Shown in pieces: positions 6,392 through 12,569 of a DNA stretch of 12,569 nt. The DNA comes from Paracoccus sp. (in: a-proteobacteria). Lineage in GTDB: Bacteria > Pseudomonadota > Alphaproteobacteria > Rhodobacterales > Rhodobacteraceae. Position 1 is the first letter of the stretch. Every line of letters starts with the position of its first letter. A program made the translations under genes and the position numbers. The stretch covers positions 1-12,569 of the forward strand of contig JAGPGI010000038.1 of NCBI GenBank assembly GCA_018056045.1, given 5' to 3'. The notes under the pieces are model-generated. The model made no database searches. It was not told where the DNA came from and saw nothing but the letters and a program-made list of their open reading frames with translations.

Positions 6392-8335
6392 TCAGGGCAG
6401 ATCCGGCTCCGACACGCCGACATCTTGCACAAGATTGCCGTCGCCGTTGACCATGATCACCGTGGTGCCGAACGCCATCCGAAGCCGCTCCTGATCTTCG
6501 TCCCGCACGAAGGACAGGCGCGGCGCCTCGATCCCCTCGTCCTGCGCGATCTGCCGGGCACGGCAGATCAGCTCGGCGCGCGTCAGTCGCTGCCGTCCAG
6601 TGGTGCGCCCAACACGCCCAGAATCTGTGCCATCCTGCCCTGCAACTTGTCGATCTGGTGTTTCTGCACGGCCAGATTCTTTGTGATTTGTTGCATCAGA
6701 TCGCGGCTCTGGCCCTCGGCCTCCATTGCTGTTGCCGCCCGTTCCACCTGATCGCCCACCCGGGTGATCTCGGCCAGAAAGAGGTCGATCCGGTCCGAAA
6801 GGCCCGGCGCCTCTTCCTGCGCCAGCAATGCCTGTAGCGGCCCGATCAATGCCGTCAGCTTGCGCAGTTCGGCCAAAAGCGCTGGCCATTCTGTTGGGGG
6901 TGAGGGTGCCGTCATTCAAAGTCTCCAACCTGTTGCCAATGTTTTGCCATCTTTGCAAAAAATGCTCGCGCATTGCTTTTGCCAGAATTCGCCCGGCCTG
7001 CCTGCGCCGCAGGTTAGACATGATCCGCGCCAGGCGGCGCCCTAGGTTTACGAAGAGCTCAAAGGGGTTTTCAGCGCGTCGAATAAATTCAGCATGGTCG
7101 TCAGCGCGGCGCGCTCTTCCTCGAGTTGTGCCACGCGATCCTCGAGATGCTGAATCCGGTTGTTTTGCTGATGAAGAAACTGCTCGATCTGCTGTGTGAG
7201 CTTCAATTCCAGCGGGCTGAGCATATCCGTCAAGATAGCCTCCTGTGATTCTGGGATGGGAGATTGGCAGATCAATACCGGGTTGTTGACGCAGGATCTG
7301 CCAGAAGTCTGGGTCGGGTCTTTTTGAAAAGCCGTAACGTCGCGAATTATACGTTGCACGTTCTTCATAGGAATGAATCAGTTCTCGCAAGGAGGTAATC
7401 CTCTGGCGGCGGCGGCGCCTTATTGCGGCAGGCCAGTCGGGATCGACCCCCGGCTCCTGTAGATAAACCCGCATGAACTGGGCGCCCGGCGAAAATTCCT
7501 GACTGAAACACAGCCCGGAGAGCGCCCACTTTCGGTGGGTGCTTCTCTCAAGGAAAACGACGTCGTTCTTTCTTGACTGCACAACGTTGATACCCATGGT
7601 ATCCAACCCCGGCTTCATGGAGGCAATCAGATATTTGCGGTCTTTGATGCCTCCTTGTTTGATCAGATCCTCTGCCAACGCCACCGTCTGCTCAGGCACG
7701 GAGATGTCAAATGGCTTTCCAAGTCTTTCGGCTTCGGCCTTCTGCTTGAGGATTTTATTGGACAGTCTGACCAGCTTTCGCCGTTCAGGTGCGCGCGGAT
7801 CAGCCCATCGAAACCTCAGGTTCACATAGTCCGTAAAGAAATCCCAGATTTCCGAACTGCCCATTCTCGGGAAATGTGCATTATAGGATCGCCAGTGCCC
7901 ATTTTCATTCCGAATGCCGCGCGCCATCATGATATTCACTTCAAGCCTGCCGGTATGGGTGTGGGTGCCGACCAGGGGCTGCATCCGGGCAGAAACCGGA
8001 ACCCCGGCCCATGCGATTTCGAAAAACAGCTTCAGGGTCTGAGCAATTTTTTGCCGTGAATCTGGGTCGCCAGCATTGAAGGCGGAGACTGAAATATCCT
8101 GCTCATGGAAAGACAGCGTGGCAAAGTTGTAGCGATGCTTGAATGGCAAGGCATTCAGACCTAGCGGAAAAATATCCTTGTCGCCCAGCAAAAGCTCTGG
8201 CTGCGGATCGCGCTGCAAACTTAGGGGCTGCTCTGCGATTGTCTTTCGCACCGCCGAATTCAGCATGTAATCCACTGCGATTTTCGGACTGGTATCCGGC
8301 CTGTCTCCGGAATGTGGCGACCAGGTCAGCATCAT
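6392..8335 (-). CDS. mobA: Relaxase (ColE1 MbeA-like, MOBP HEN subgroup)
   Basis: This 647-aa mobilization relaxase would nick the plasmid or element DNA at oriT through a tyrosine and lead it into a conjugative recipient. Tyr23 in AVDYMLN is the likely nucleophile (motif I). RDPQPELLLGD and KHRYNFATLSFHEQD (about 66-80) follow. HTHTGRLEVN at 125-134 gives His125, Glu132 and Asn134, the same spacing as the His97-Glu104-Asn106 set of ColE1 MbeA that defines the HEN subgroup. Residues from about 380 to 590 are a low-complexity, Arg/Gly/Ser/Asp-rich stretch in which two small genes are encoded in the +1 frame. The last 60 residues look ordered again. The ATG overlaps the mobC stop by 4 nt (ATGA), implying coupled translation. 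Parts of the gene are noticeably less GC-rich than its neighbours, a sign of transfer. Confidence 0.9.
   Translation of the reverse strand: MMLTWSPHSGDRPDTSPKIAVDYMLNSAVRKTIAEQPLSLQRDPQPELLLGDKDIFPLGLNALPFKHRYNFATLSFHEQDISVSAFNAGDPDSRQKIAQTLKLFFEIAWAGVPVSARMQPLVGTHTHTGRLEVNIMMARGIRNENGHWRSYNAHFPRMGSSEIWDFFTDYVNLRFRWADPRAPERRKLVRLSNKILKQKAEAERLGKPFDISVPEQTVALAEDLIKQGGIKDRKYLIASMKPGLDTMGINVVQSRKNDVVFLERSTHRKWALSGLCFSQEFSPGAQFMRVYLQEPGVDPDWPAAIRRRRRQRITSLRELIHSYEERATYNSRRYGFSKRPDPDFWQILRQQPGIDLPISHPRITGGYLDGYAQPAGIEAHTADRAVSSSAKQPDSASRGSRGTTRGRARRADDHAEFIRRAENPFELFVNLGRRLARIMSNLRRRQAGRILAKAMREHFLQRWQNIGNRLETLNDGTLTPNRMASAFGRTAQADGIDRAATGIAGAGRGAGPFGPDRPLSGRDHPGGRSGGTGGNSNGGRGPEPRSDATNHKESGRAETPDRQVAGQDGTDSGRVGRTTGRQRLTRAELICRARQIAQDEGIEAPRLSFVRDEDQERLRMAFGTTVIMVNGDGNLVQDVGVSEPDLP
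6583..6915 (-). CDS. Small helical protein nested in mobA (MbeB-like position)
   Basis: This 110-aa protein is encoded in the +1 frame of the relaxase gene. The ATG at 6915 has GGAG 7 nt upstream. The sequence is heptad-like and mostly helical: ALLAELRKLTALIGPLQALL, then IDLFLAEITRVGDQVERAAT, then LMQQITKNLAVQKHQIDKLQ, ending in GVLGAPLDGSD. ColE1-type mob regions carry mbeB and mbeD inside mbeA. MbeB-type proteins are relaxosome accessories that help hold the complex near the membrane. This ORF fits that position, but its sequence alone does not prove the family. The relaxase frame over the same bases reads as disordered, as expected if this frame is the constrained one. Confidence 0.6.
   Translation of the reverse strand: MTAPSPPTEWPALLAELRKLTALIGPLQALLAQEEAPGLSDRIDLFLAEITRVGDQVERAATAMEAEGQSRDLMQQITKNLAVQKHQIDKLQGRMAQILGVLGAPLDGSD
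7048..7233 (-). CDS. Small coiled-coil protein nested in mobA (MbeD-like)
   Basis: This 61-aa protein is encoded in the +1 frame inside the relaxase gene. A perfect AGGAGG at 7239-7244 lies 5 nt before TTG at 7233, which I choose as start; ATG at 7224 is also in frame, 14 nt from the AGGAGG. The open frame extends upstream to 7368, but only the part after the ribosome-binding site looks like a protein. The sequence LTQQIEQFLHQQNNRIQHLE followed by DRVAQLEEERAALTTML is a strong coiled coil. MbeD/MobD proteins of ColE1-like plasmids are short coiled-coil proteins nested in the relaxase gene and act in mobilization (MbeD was tied to entry exclusion in early work). This is a good positional and compositional match; homology is not proven. 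Confidence 0.62.
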   Translation of the reverse strand: MTDMLSPLELKLTQQIEQFLHQQNNRIQHLEDRVAQLEEERAALTTMLNLFDALKTPLSSS

Positions 8336-8655
8336 AGCGCTAGACTTTCTGCCAGACGCACCAGCCTGCGATCTATCGTCACCAGATCCATATGCACCTT
8401 GATGACGGTAGGATTGCCCTCTGTCTGAAGAGCCTGCGAGACATGCGCCAGTTCGCGTCGCATTGCCTGAAGTTCTTCCAACAGATCAACCACTGCTGAG
8501 GACTGCTGGGCCTCCATCACGTCCCGCAACAGATATGCGGAGATGGACATGCCCGCTGCCTTTGCAAGCGTCCCGGCCTTTTCCCAGACCGCCTGAGGGG
8601 CATATATTTCCCTGCGCTTGGCCAGATCGGCGGAGGGCTTCTTAGGGCGGGGCAT
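8332..8655 (-). CDS. mobC: MobC-like relaxosome accessory protein
   Basis: This 107-aa protein starts with a basic segment (MPRPKKPSADLAKRREIYAP). It continues with AGTLAKAAGMSISAYLLRDV, the pattern of MobC/MbeC-type and ribbon-helix-helix accessory proteins that bind oriT and open the nick region for the relaxase. The C-terminal half (DLLEELQAMRRELAHVSQAL onward) is helical and coiled-coil-like. The ATG at 8655 has AGGA 7 nt upstream. The stop overlaps the relaxase ATG (ATGA), so mobC and mobA form an operon with coupled translation. The roughly 290 bp upstream lack a convincing gene and hold an inverted repeat, as expected for oriT. Confidence 0.8.
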   Translation of the reverse strand: MPRPKKPSADLAKRREIYAPQAVWEKAGTLAKAAGMSISAYLLRDVMEAQQSSAVVDLLEELQAMRRELAHVSQALQTEGNPTVIKVHMDLVTIDRRLVRLAESLAL

Positions 8656-8946
8656 GTCTGATCCTATTGTTCTGTCATCATGGATTTTGTTTTACCCCCG
8701 GCTCTTGGGGACTCTTGTTGCAGCCTCTGTTTCCACGTTCTTTCGCTCGGCGCGAGAATCACCGAAAACCGCGAAAATCGGAACAGATCTTTTTGCGACC
8801 CGTGATGCAGGGTGTGGGAACCGAGCGCGTGCCATTGCGATGCTACGACTGCGCGGGATACCGACAGTGTCCCAAGCCCGTCCCCTAGCACGACAGCCCG
8901 TTATCCCGCGAGCAGGCCGAGCCCCGCCCCTTGGCCGCGATTTCCA
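8656..8946. other. Intergenic region upstream of mobC, candidate oriT
   Basis: No convincing gene lies here. The main structure is an inverted repeat of 12-bp arms with one mismatch: CGCGGGATACCG at 8852-8863 and CGTTATCCCGCG at 8899-8910, with 35 bp between. A second, smaller one is CCCC...GGGG around 8697-8710. In ColE1-like mob regions oriT lies just upstream of mobC, so this is where it should be. I cannot point to the nick site: no clear match to the ColE1 or IncP nic sequences is present. The mobC promoter must also lie here. A 75-codon minus-strand frame across the region has no family features. Confidence 0.45.
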
Positions 8947-9216
8947 TCAGGCGCGGCGATATCGCATCCTTATCGCAAATCCCTCTGCGGTGAACTCTGC
9001 CAGAACAGCATCGTGGCCTGGATACGAGTCCTGCATCGCGGGCAGCAGCATTTCCGGCGGGGTGTTGTCGGTCACCCGCTCCCCACCGATAATCTGACCA
9101 TCGCTGATCATCAGCACATAATCGCCGGGCCGCAGGACACCGCCACCAATACGGTCGGCCATCTCATCGCAATCCCCGATTTCGATCAATTCAGCCTCTG
9201 TCACAACGGCAGCCAC
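8947..9216 (-). CDS. Small hypothetical protein overlapping the integrase 3' end
   Basis: This 89-aa acidic protein is unrecognised. It contains GGGVLRPGDYVLMISDGQII, a small beta-rich region, then GFAIRMRYRRA at a basic C-terminus. It has no signal peptide or membrane segment. The GTG at 9216 lies inside the last codons of the integrase gene (16-nt overlap), so translation is probably coupled to the integrase; a separate ribosome-binding site is not evident. Its place directly after the integrase makes an accessory role in the element possible, but nothing in the sequence marks it as an excisionase, which is usually an HTH protein. It ends where the candidate oriT region begins. Confidence 0.6.
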   Translation of the reverse strand: MAAVVTEAELIEIGDCDEMADRIGGGVLRPGDYVLMISDGQIIGGERVTDNTPPEMLLPAMQDSYPGHDAVLAEFTAEGFAIRMRYRRA

Positions 9217-11138
9217 GGCAGTCGGGAGATTGCCGCAAGCATGAGGTCAGGCGGGCTGGTTTCGGTGTAGCGCTCTTCGGTCATCGAGCCTCCGGCATGG
9301 CCCAGAATATCCTTGCGGACCTGTTCGCGAACATCCGCCATTCGCCCCAGCTGGGTGGCGACGTAATGGCGAAACGAATGAAAGGTCTTTTCGGCACGCT
9401 GAGTGGTGATCTGGCGATCCACCAGTTTATTAAAGCGGTAGTTGATCTGATCGCCGAACTTCCCGCCCTCTTCATCGCCGGTCGCTTGTTCGATGGGCGG
9501 CAGCTTTTGGGGGCGCATGTCGGGAAACAGATCGGCGCGCGGACCATCGCGCAGCATTCGATCTTGCGCCCATGCCACAAGACCCATCTCCAGCAGCTGA
9601 GGATGCAGAGGCACCAGGCGCGCCGAGGTCAGGTTCTTGAGGCCCCGGTTCGCGTTGATCTGAAGCATCATGCAGGGAATATCGTCAACGGTCAGGATTT
9701 CCGCAGCCTTCAGCCCCGCAATCTCGCCGCGTCGCGCACCGCTGAGCGCGGCAATCATCGGCAGCCAGTAAAGCCCGTCACGCAGGACGACATTGCCGGG
9801 CTCGTGCCATTTGCCCTTGCTGCGATAACCATGCCAGATTGGGTGGCGAAAGATTGCCTGAACGTCTTCGGCGCTGAATGGTGGACGCTCGTCGCGTTCT
9901 CGCCTCGTCTTGCGTTGGCGCAGGCTGCCCGGATCAAGATCGCCCAGATTACGGAAACCCTCGCTGCGGCCTTTGATCAAAAGCTGTCCAAGATAGCCCA
10001 GATTGCGATTGATCGTCGTTGCTGACAAACCGACGGGCTGATTCAGCGGGTTTTTCAGGATTTCGGACAGCGGCTTGTCGCGCTGCTTGGGAGATTTCCC
10101 ATGATGCACCGGCATCTTGTGCATCACCTCGACAAATCTGGCGATATGCTCCTGACGCAGAAAGCGGATGTCGCTGACATGGGTGGCTTCGGCGAAAATC
10201 CTGAAGCTTTGCGTCATCTGCGTGATCATCGGCTCCGACATTTTCTGGCGACGCTTGTCATCCATGAGCCGTCCGACCAGAGCCATGAGCGCCGGGTCAT
10301 AGGCGGGCGGGTCAGTCCCAGCCTGAGTCGCAATTGCAGCCGGTGATGGATCAGCCGATGGTGCGGGCCAGCTTGAATGCGATGCGCCCCCGTCATCAGC
10401 CGTAGGGTTTTCCCTGCCTTGCCGAGAAGCTGGGGGCTGGTCCTGATCCGAACCGAAATCGCATCGTGCCAGCTCTGCCGCCTCGCGGGTTTCCTGCTCG
10501 GAAATGGATTGTTCTGAACCACTCAGCAGCACCGCGCCGCGGCCGCGATAATAGATCTGCCGCCCGTGGATAAGCTCCAGAGCGGAAAACTGTTCGCGGC
10601 CAAGAATATGCCGCATCATGCTGAACGACCGGTTGTTCAGACCCTGCCGAGGATCCTCGGCATAGTTCCGGGCTTCCTGATCCAGAACGCGTTCCAGCAT
10701 CTTGATGTCCGAATCGCTGCGCCCCTCGGTCTGCATCGCAACCCGATCCGCATCGGTCAGATGGCAACCAGAAGCGCCGCGTTCCGCAAGCAAGCTCAAT
10801 GCCTTGCCCATGGCCCAATCAGCGGATTTGGCCCGTTCCCATGCACCGGCGGCGGGGTTTTCCGCTTCTGCCAAGCGCAGCGCCGCGATCTTGTGATGTT
10901 CACGCGCGATGACGGCCACAAGCAGCTTGCGTGCCTCGTCCTTGTTCAGGCCATCATGGATCATCGCATCGACCACCGCGCAGCTTTCAGCACATAAGAT
11001 TGTGGCAAGTCGCCGACCAATCAAGGGGTTGGTGGTGCGCAGGCTGATCTGAAAGACCCCGCCGCCCAGGCTGGCAGGCAGACGCTTGCGCCACGTGTAG
11101 GTGGCGCCGCGCCGAAAGGTATGCATCTGGATGCCCAT
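9201..11138 (-). CDS. int: Tyrosine recombinase / integrase next to tRNA-Asn
   Basis: This 645-aa site-specific recombinase presumably integrates and excises the element at the tRNA-Asn 3' end. The N-terminus (HTFRRGATYTWRKRLPASLGG) is typical of long alphaproteobacterial integrases (DUF6538-like). A Pro/Ser/Gln-rich linker spans about 228-280. A SAM-like core-binding domain lies at about 285-400 and the catalytic domain at about 420-640. The catalytic set is complete: Arg469 (SGARRGE), a likely Lys501, HSFR (His587, Arg590), His614 (LGHAG) and the nucleophile Tyr624 (EERYTE). It is longer than the usual 350-450 aa. AGGAG lies 6 nt before the ATG. The gene starts 135 bp downstream of the tRNA-Asn 3' end in the same direction, so read-through from the tRNA promoter is possible. 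Confidence 0.95.
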   Translation of the reverse strand: MGIQMHTFRRGATYTWRKRLPASLGGGVFQISLRTTNPLIGRRLATILCAESCAVVDAMIHDGLNKDEARKLLVAVIAREHHKIAALRLAEAENPAAGAWERAKSADWAMGKALSLLAERGASGCHLTDADRVAMQTEGRSDSDIKMLERVLDQEARNYAEDPRQGLNNRSFSMMRHILGREQFSALELIHGRQIYYRGRGAVLLSGSEQSISEQETREAAELARCDFGSDQDQPPASRQGRENPTADDGGASHSSWPAPSADPSPAAIATQAGTDPPAYDPALMALVGRLMDDKRRQKMSEPMITQMTQSFRIFAEATHVSDIRFLRQEHIARFVEVMHKMPVHHGKSPKQRDKPLSEILKNPLNQPVGLSATTINRNLGYLGQLLIKGRSEGFRNLGDLDPGSLRQRKTRRERDERPPFSAEDVQAIFRHPIWHGYRSKGKWHEPGNVVLRDGLYWLPMIAALSGARRGEIAGLKAAEILTVDDIPCMMLQINANRGLKNLTSARLVPLHPQLLEMGLVAWAQDRMLRDGPRADLFPDMRPQKLPPIEQATGDEEGGKFGDQINYRFNKLVDRQITTQRAEKTFHSFRHYVATQLGRMADVREQVRKDILGHAGGSMTEERYTETSPPDLMLAAISRLPWLPL

Positions 11139-11144
11139 GTCGAA

Positions 11145-11160
11145 CTCCTGCGTTGAGGAG
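11145..11160 (-). promoter_or_regulatory. Hairpin covering the integrase ribosome-binding site
   Basis: In the minus-strand transcript, CTCCT, a 6-nt loop and AGGAG form a perfect 5-bp stem. The AGGAG is the integrase ribosome-binding site. The stem would hide it and could lower integrase translation. Short stems can occur by chance. Confidence 0.35.
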
Positions 11161-11192
11161 CCGATTTCACGGGCGTGCTAAGGCGCGAACTG

Positions 11193-11210
11193 GTGTCAGA
11201 TGTATGACAC
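11193..11210. promoter_or_regulatory. Inverted repeat between tRNA-Asn and int
   Basis: GTGTCA (11193-11198), 6-bp spacer, TGACAC (11205-11210) is a perfect inverted repeat 63 bp from the tRNA 3' end and 55 bp before int. It may be an operator for int or an arm-type recombination site. Confidence 0.35.
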
Positions 11211-11272
11211 ACACATGCACCGCAGCCTATGAGAGGTGCTTATCCAAACAAAACCAAAGAGTTAGCTGAGTT

Positions 11273-11347
11273 TGGCTCCGGCGGTAGGGATCGAACCTAC
11301 GACCAATTGATTAACAGTCAACTGCTCTACCGCTGAGCTACGCCGGA
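11273..11347 (-). tRNA. tRNA-Asn(GUU)
   Basis: On the minus strand the acceptor stem TCCGGCG pairs with CGCCGGA. There is a D-arm GCTC/GAGC, an anticodon arm GTTGA-CTGTTAA-TCAAT with anticodon GTT, a T-arm GTAGG-TTCGATC-CCTAC, discriminator G, and encoded CCA (11275-11273). Length is 75 nt including CCA. It reads asparagine codons AAC and AAU. Its 3' end faces the integrase gene, the usual layout of an island inserted at a tRNA 3' end, with the gene kept intact. Confidence 0.97.
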
Positions 11348-11357
11348 ACACGAGGGC

Positions 11358-11386
11358 GATATAGCAACCGTTTCCGGGGGCGTCCA
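11358..11386 (-). promoter_or_regulatory. Probable tRNA-Asn promoter
   Basis: On the minus strand, TGGACG (11386-11381), 17 bp, TATATC (11363-11358) each match 4 of 6 consensus bases. The -10 ends 10 nt before the tRNA 5' end, giving a very short leader. The same promoter could feed transcription into int. Confidence 0.4.
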
Positions 11387-11448
11387 GAGCGTTTCGCAGA
11401 TTTTTTTGCCTTGGACGAAAAACCCTGTGGTTAACTTCCAGATCCGGC

Positions 11449-12315
11449 TCAAGTCGCGGAAAACACGGCGTTTACAGCGATGGGACCCATGGGCGTGACC
11501 GCGCCCAGCTCGGATAGCGCGATCAGATGGGCCAGCACATTCCGGGTTGCGGCGGGGATCAGCGCGGGGGGCACGTCATAAATGCGGCGGGCCAGTGCCT
11601 CGGCGGTGCCGGGGGCGTCGCGCAGCGCGGCCAGGATCTGTGCGGTGCGCTCGCGCCGGTGCGCGGCCAGCTCGGCAAGGCGCGCGGCGGGGTCGCGCAC
11701 GGCATCGCCATGGGCGGGCAAAAGCGTTTCGGCCCCCAGCGCATCCAGCCGCGACAGCGACCGGAAATAATCCGCCAGATCGCCATCCGGCGGCGAGATC
11801 AGCGTCGAGGACCAGCCCATCACCACATCGCCGCAAAACACCGTCCGGTCCTGCTGAAAACTGAGATGGCCGGCGAAATGGCCGGGCGTGTGGCGCGCGG
11901 TCAGCGACCATTCCTCATCCTCGGTCACCGTGCCGTCGGCCAGCGCGATGTCGGGGGTGAAATCGCGGTCCAGCCCCTCGCCTCCGGCAAGGGCGCCATC
12001 GCGCGCCAGACGCTCCATCACCGCCGAGCGGCCCGATTCGGCCGGGCCAAAGCCCAGAATCGGGGCGCCTGTCGCTCGCGCCAGCGCCATTGCGCCGCCG
12101 GAATGGTCCAGATGGGCATGGGTGACAAAGATATGGGTGATGCGCCCGCCTTTGGCGGCCTCAAGCAGGGCTTGGCGATGCGCGGGCAGGTCGGGGCCGG
12201 GGTCGATCACGGCGATGCGCCCGCGTCCCAGCAGGAATGTATTGGTGCCCGCACCGGTCAGCGGCGAGGGATTGTCGGCGGTAATCAGCCGCAGGGCTTT
12301 CGTGGCGCTTGTCAT
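11449..12315 (-). CDS. MBL-fold metallo-hydrolase (LACTB2-like)
   Basis: This 288-aa cytoplasmic enzyme has the metallo-beta-lactamase fold. The zinc-binding motif THAHLDHSGG (HxHxDH) is at about residues 65-74, preceded by IAVIDPGPD. HTPGHFAGHL and FCGDVVMGW follow near 142-170, and LPAHGDAV near 199 supplies further metal ligands. The C-terminal 80 residues look like the winged-helix tail of the LACTB2-like group. Members include endoribonucleases and thioesterase- or glyoxalase II-like hydrolases, so the substrate cannot be named. It lies 102 bp upstream of tRNA-Asn in the same direction and is divergent from the sensor kinase gene with 58 bp between starts. It looks like conserved chromosome outside the mobile element. 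Confidence 0.9.
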   Translation of the reverse strand: MTSATKALRLITADNPSPLTGAGTNTFLLGRGRIAVIDPGPDLPAHRQALLEAAKGGRITHIFVTHAHLDHSGGAMALARATGAPILGFGPAESGRSAVMERLARDGALAGGEGLDRDFTPDIALADGTVTEDEEWSLTARHTPGHFAGHLSFQQDRTVFCGDVVMGWSSTLISPPDGDLADYFRSLSRLDALGAETLLPAHGDAVRDPAARLAELAAHRRERTAQILAALRDAPGTAEALARRIYDVPPALIPAATRNVLAHLIALSELGAVTPMGPIAVNAVFSAT

Positions 12316-12373
12316 GGGGCTAACCTAACCGCCGGACGGCCGCTATTCCAAGGCCGCAAAAGGGCGGGGCGCG

Positions 12374-12569
12374 ATGAATTTCGACTGGCTGAAACGGTTC
12401 ATGCCGCGCGGGCTTTACGGTCGGGCGGCGCTGATCCTGTTTCTGCCGGTGGTGGTTGTGACCATCGTCGTGACCGTGATGTTCCTGCAGCGCCATTTCG
12501 AGGACGTGACCCGGCAGATGACCTCGGGCATGGCGCATGAGATCGCGCTGGTCGCCGAGCGGATCGACA
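12374..12569 (+). CDS. Sensor histidine kinase, N-terminal fragment (EnvZ-like)
   Basis: Only the first 65 codons are in the window; the gene runs off the right edge. The N-terminus MNFDWLKRFMPRGLYGRAAL is basic and is followed by a membrane segment (ILFLPVVVVTIVVTVMFL). A periplasmic start comes next (QRHFEDVTRQMTSGMAHEIA). This start is typical of EnvZ/OmpB-type two-component sensor kinases of Rhodobacteraceae, which pair with an OmpR-like regulator. The kinase domains themselves are not visible, so the call rests on the membrane anchor and overall likeness. A GGGCGGGG stretch precedes the ATG. It is divergent from the MBL-fold gene. Confidence 0.65.
   Translation, partial: MNFDWLKRFMPRGLYGRAALILFLPVVVVTIVVTVMFLQRHFEDVTRQMTSGMAHEIALVAERID

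Noticed and set aside
8664..8891. 75-codon minus-strand ORF upstream of mobC
   Set aside because: It shows no recognisable fold and has an odd composition, and it covers the inverted repeat and the mobC promoter area. It is better explained as part of the oriT region.
11527..12540. 337-aa plus-strand ORF opposite the MBL-fold gene
   Set aside because: It is antisense to a gene with clear HxHxDH metal-binding motifs. It is rich in Gly/Arg/Gln without domains and would overlap the kinase start.

Overview
The window is GC-rich DNA (mostly well above 60% G+C by eye) with Alphaproteobacteria-like genes. The codon use, the lipoprotein and secreted hypotheticals, and the tRNA-Asn / MBL hydrolase / sensor kinase end suggest a Rhodobacteraceae genome of Paracoccus type. 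That taxonomic call is inference; no rRNA or marker protein is present to prove it.

Right end (about 11.27-12.57 kb): this looks like conserved chromosome. It holds a tRNA-Asn(GUU) with encoded CCA, an MBL-fold hydrolase of the LACTB2-like group, and the first 65 codons of a membrane histidine kinase.

Middle (about 6.39-11.27 kb): this has the layout of an integrative mobilizable element seated at the 3' end of tRNA-Asn. Reading leftward from the tRNA there is a 645-aa tyrosine recombinase with all catalytic residues, a small overlapping ORF, a roughly 290-bp non-coding stretch with a long inverted repeat (candidate oriT), a MobC-like accessory protein, and a relaxase. The relaxase carries a His-Glu-Asn signature with the spacing known from ColE1 MbeA. 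Two small genes with their own Shine-Dalgarno sequences lie inside the relaxase gene in the +1 frame. This parallels the nested mbeB/mbeD arrangement of ColE1, here on an alphaproteobacterial island.

Left-centre (about 2.75-6.39 kb): there are two divergent units, each pairing an XRE-family regulator (minus strand) with a small plus-strand gene; the two regulators are paralogues. They are followed by two secreted hypothetical proteins. The second of these ends only 6 bp from the converging end of the relaxase gene.

Left (1-2.75 kb): a fusion of two helix-turn-helix domains with an N6-adenine-type DNA methyltransferase has a perfect palindrome just before its start codon. It is convergent with a secreted or lipoprotein thermonuclease that has an Excalibur tail. 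Next comes about 890 bp without convincing genes. This stretch contains a diverged direct duplication (period 418-419 bp). Each copy has three 12-mers of the ATGATCAAATGA type at an exact 25-bp pitch plus two further palindromic sites. This iteron-like array is the least explained structure in the window.

The left boundary of the island is not established. A 10-bp match to the tRNA 3' region at 4295-4304 is too short to be called an attachment site.
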